This document shows, piece after piece, positions 62,208 to 64,000 of a stretch of DNA of 64,000 nucleotides (the stretch's first letter is position 1; each line of letters begins with the position of its first letter). The notes under the pieces are model-generated. The model searched no databases. It was not told the DNA's origin and was given only the letters and a program-made list of their open reading frames with translations. The position numbers were made by a program, and so were the translations under genes. Where the stretch lies: NCBI RefSeq assembly GCF_001279005.1, contig NZ_LGCN01000265.1, positions 62,001-126,000 of the forward strand, read 5' to 3'. The stretch is from Streptomyces caelestis (GTDB lineage Bacteria; Actinomycetota; Actinomycetes; Streptomycetales; Streptomycetaceae).

Positions 62208-64000
62208 ATGCTCAGGCACGTGGAGACCAAGTCCGTCAGTCCCGTGTTCGTGGGCCGCAGCACCGAACTCGACACACTGAACACCGCCCTCGCCCGCGCC
62301 GCCGCCGAGCCCCAGGCACTGCTCATCGGGGGCGAGGCCGGCGTGGGGAAAACCCGCCTCGTGGAGGAGTTCGCCGCCGCCGCCCGCCGCCGCGGCGCGA
62401 TCGTCGCCCTCGGCGGCTGCGTGGAGATCGGCGCCGACGGCCTCCCCTTCGCCCCCTTCTCCACCGCTCTGCGCCAACTCCGCCGCGCACTGCCCGACCA
62501 GCTCGCCGCCGCCGCCTCCGGGCAGGAGGAGGAACTCGCCCGCCTGCTCCCCGAGATCGGCACCGCCACCCGCGAGGACCGCCGCGACGAACAGGGCGTG
62601 GCCCGCCTGTTCGAGCTCACCGCCCGCCTGCTGGAGCGCGTCGCCGCCGACCACACCGTCGTCCTCGTCCTGGAGGACCTGCACTGGGCCGACGCCTCCA
62701 CCCGCCACCTGCTCGCCTACCTGTTCCGCACCCTGCGCACCGGCCGCCTCGTCGTCCTCGCCACCTACCGCTCCGACGACATCCACCGCCGCCACCCCCT
62801 GCGCCCCCTCCTCGCCGAACTCGACCGGCTCCGCACGGTTCAGCGCGTCGAACTCGGCCGCCTCAACCGCGAGGAGGTCCACCGGCAGATCGCCGGCATC
62901 CTCGCCCGCGAACCCGACCCCGACCGCGTCGACGACATCTTCGAACGCTCCGACGGCAACGCCTTCTTCGTCGAGGAACTCGCCGTCGCCGCCGACGAGG
63001 GCTGCTGCACCGGTCTCCCCGACTCCCTGCGCGACCTCCTCCTGGTCCGGGTCGAGGCGCTGCCGGAGAGCGCCCAGCGGGTCGCCCGGATCGTCGCCGA
63101 AGGCGGCTCCACCGTCGAGGACCGGCTGCTGGCCGCCGTCGCCCGGCTCACCGAGGACGACCTCATCGAGGCCCTGCGGGCCGGCGTCAACGCCGGCATC
63201 CTCGCCCCCGCCCCCGACCGCGACGGTTACCGCTTCCGCCACTCCCTGGTCCGTGAGGCCGTCAGCGACGACCTGCTGCCCGGCGAACGCTCCCGGCTCA
63301 ACCGCCGCTACGCCGAGGCCCTGGAGGCCTGCCCCACCCTCGTCCCCGCCGACGAGTGGGTGACCCGCCTGGCCAGCTACTGGTACCACGCCCACGACGC
63401 GGCCAAGGCCCTGCCCGCCGTCCTCGACGCCTCCGTCGAGGCCCGCCGGCGCCACGCCTACTCCGAGCAACTGGGCCTGCTGGAGCGGGCGATGGAGCTG
63501 TGGGACGCGGTCCCCGACGCCGTACGGGCCACCCTGCGCCCCCTCGACCACGCCGAGGTCCACCCTCCCCCGCCGCCTGAAGGGCGTGGGGGGACCCCCA
63601 GCGGCCGCGACCCCGCGACCGCACCGCTGCGCTACCTCGACCTGATGGCCGAGGCCGCCGTCGCCGGCCGCCTCTGCGGGGAACGCGAACGCTCGATGAA
63701 GATCACCAAGCGGGCGCTGCGCCTCCTCGACGAGGACCCGGACCCCCTGCGCGCCGCCTGGTTCTGGGTGCAGCGCTCCCGGCTCACCCAGGCCCTCGCC
63801 CGCGGCGACGGCTGGGCCGAACTCGGCACCGCACAGGACCTGGTGCGCGGACTGCCCCCGTCCGAGGTGCACGCCGAGGTCCTCGCCTCCGCCGCCAACT
63901 GGTCCATGCTGCACGAACCCGGCCCGGAGGCCATGGCCGCCGCCGAACGCGCCGTCGAGTACGCCCGTATGGTCGGCGCCCACGACATCGAGCTCAACGC
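62208..64000 (+). CDS. Large ATPase/LuxR-family (LAL-type) regulator, 3' end outside window
   Basis: The frame runs from ATG 62208 to the window edge (597 complete residues). An ATPase domain begins FVGRSTELDTLNTALA; Walker A GGEAGVGKT is at 41-49, Walker B VVLVLEDLHWAD at about 148-159, and ATYRSDDIHRRHPLRPLL and FRHSLVREAV follow. A helical repeat region starts near 400. Proteins of this layout usually run to 900-1,000 residues and end in a LuxR helix-turn-helix, which would lie beyond the window. GGAAGGG precedes the start. A repeat element at 63565 inserts a PPPPPEGRGGTPS stretch in frame. Target genes unknown. Confidence 0.85.
   Translation, partial: MLRHVETKSVSPVFVGRSTELDTLNTALARAAAEPQALLIGGEAGVGKTRLVEEFAAAARRRGAIVALGGCVEIGADGLPFAPFSTALRQLRRALPDQLAAAASGQEEELARLLPEIGTATREDRRDEQGVARLFELTARLLERVAADHTVVLVLEDLHWADASTRHLLAYLFRTLRTGRLVVLATYRSDDIHRRHPLRPLLAELDRLRTVQRVELGRLNREEVHRQIAGILAREPDPDRVDDIFERSDGNAFFVEELAVAADEGCCTGLPDSLRDLLLVRVEALPESAQRVARIVAEGGSTVEDRLLAAVARLTEDDLIEALRAGVNAGILAPAPDRDGYRFRHSLVREAVSDDLLPGERSRLNRRYAEALEACPTLVPADEWVTRLASYWYHAHDAAKALPAVLDASVEARRRHAYSEQLGLLERAMELWDAVPDAVRATLRPLDHAEVHPPPPPEGRGGTPSGRDPATAPLRYLDLMAEAAVAGRLCGERERSMKITKRALRLLDEDPDPLRAAWFWVQRSRLTQALARGDGWAELGTAQDLVRGLPPSEVHAEVLASAANWSMLHEPGPEAMAAAERAVEYARMVGAHDIELN
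63565..63600 (-). repeat. TGGGGGTCCC-type repeat inside coding sequence
   Basis: Read on the minus strand it starts TGGGGGTCCCCCCACGCCC and ends GGCGGGGGAG, like the copies at 24533 and 61981. In the regulator frame it encodes a Pro-rich then Gly-rich loop between helices, with no frame disruption. Confidence 0.65.

Overview
The window is about 72% GC-type actinobacterial DNA with strongly G/C-biased third codon positions, frequent GTG starts, ATGA/GTGA stop-start overlaps and many near-leaderless promoters. All of this points to Streptomyces. From about 20 kb onward the gene order (sdaA-glyA-gcvH-gcvT, sseB pair, peptide ABC operon, cysteine desulfurase, mnmA, ligA, GGDEF-EAL protein, gatCAB) matches, from memory, the conserved core around SCO5469-SCO5506 of S. 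coelicolor. The first 15 kb is accessory in character.

Region 1 (1-15.1 kb): the 3' 14.4 kb of one giant gene (at least 4,820 codons here, open at the left edge) and a small overlapping partner. The giant protein is a multi-domain, toxin-like polypeptide. In order it has a beta-rich N-terminal part, a coiled coil, an OTU-like domain with its catalytic Cys replaced by Ala, a Pro/Lys linker, an OTU-like domain with the Cys intact, a degenerate nucleotidyltransferase-like segment, an anthrax-lethal-factor-like metallopeptidase (HEFAH plus a YxxxxxxE helix), and three copies of a repeat unit. Two of those units carry a His-Gly/Cys dyad with identical 48-residue spacing, as in caspase-like (clan CD) autoprocessing proteases; the third is dead. 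An OmpA-like domain lies between units 1 and 2. By eye the 4,816 residues contain only three cysteines, each at a predicted catalytic position. The partner resembles the type VII secretion-associated, SseB-fold proteins found beside 'lonely Cys' proteins.

Region 2 (15.1-20.1 kb): a NarL/DesK-type two-component system, a 31-codon ORF, a 14-TM-type MFS exporter and a TetX-like FAD monooxygenase, chained by stop-start overlaps. It is a plausible sense-and-detoxify cassette. A 21-bp motif lies upstream of both the kinase and the exporter.

Region 3 (20.1-27.5 kb): a glycine catabolic operon on the minus strand (gcvT-gcvH-glyA-sdaA) behind a tandem glycine riboswitch, then on the plus strand a P-loop ATPase and two SseB paralogues. 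Glycine is cleaved to a C1 unit, converted to serine by GlyA and deaminated to pyruvate by SdaA.

Region 4 (27.5-40.4 kb): a complete dipeptide/oligopeptide ABC importer operon ending in a strong terminator, a TRIC-family channel, an acyl-CoA thioesterase, a TetR regulator divergent from two small membrane proteins, a cysteine desulfurase and mnmA (sulfur relay to tRNA 2-thiouridine), and a convergent Tat-exported amidase.

Region 5 (40.4-55.8 kb): an adenosine-deaminase-like enzyme that seems to lack its signal peptide, a hydrolase, DUF427, a LOG-like protein, an SDR, a MetE-C-terminal-like methionine synthase, ligA, an rmdB-like GGDEF-EAL membrane protein, gatC-gatA-(79-aa protein)-gatB and a methyltransferase.

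Region 6 (55.8-64 kb): an MMPL transporter overlapping a GNAT gene, a membrane protein, and kdgD next to the fused remains of glucarate dehydratase and a 2-hydroxyacid dehydrogenase, so the glucarate pathway is broken here. Then follow a 59-aa ORF, a repeat-rich spacer and a large ATPase/LuxR-type regulator running off the right edge. Three families of dispersed Streptomyces repeats are visible, one inside the riboswitch leader and one inside the regulator's coding sequence. No rRNA, tRNA, CRISPR array, insertion sequence or integrase was seen.
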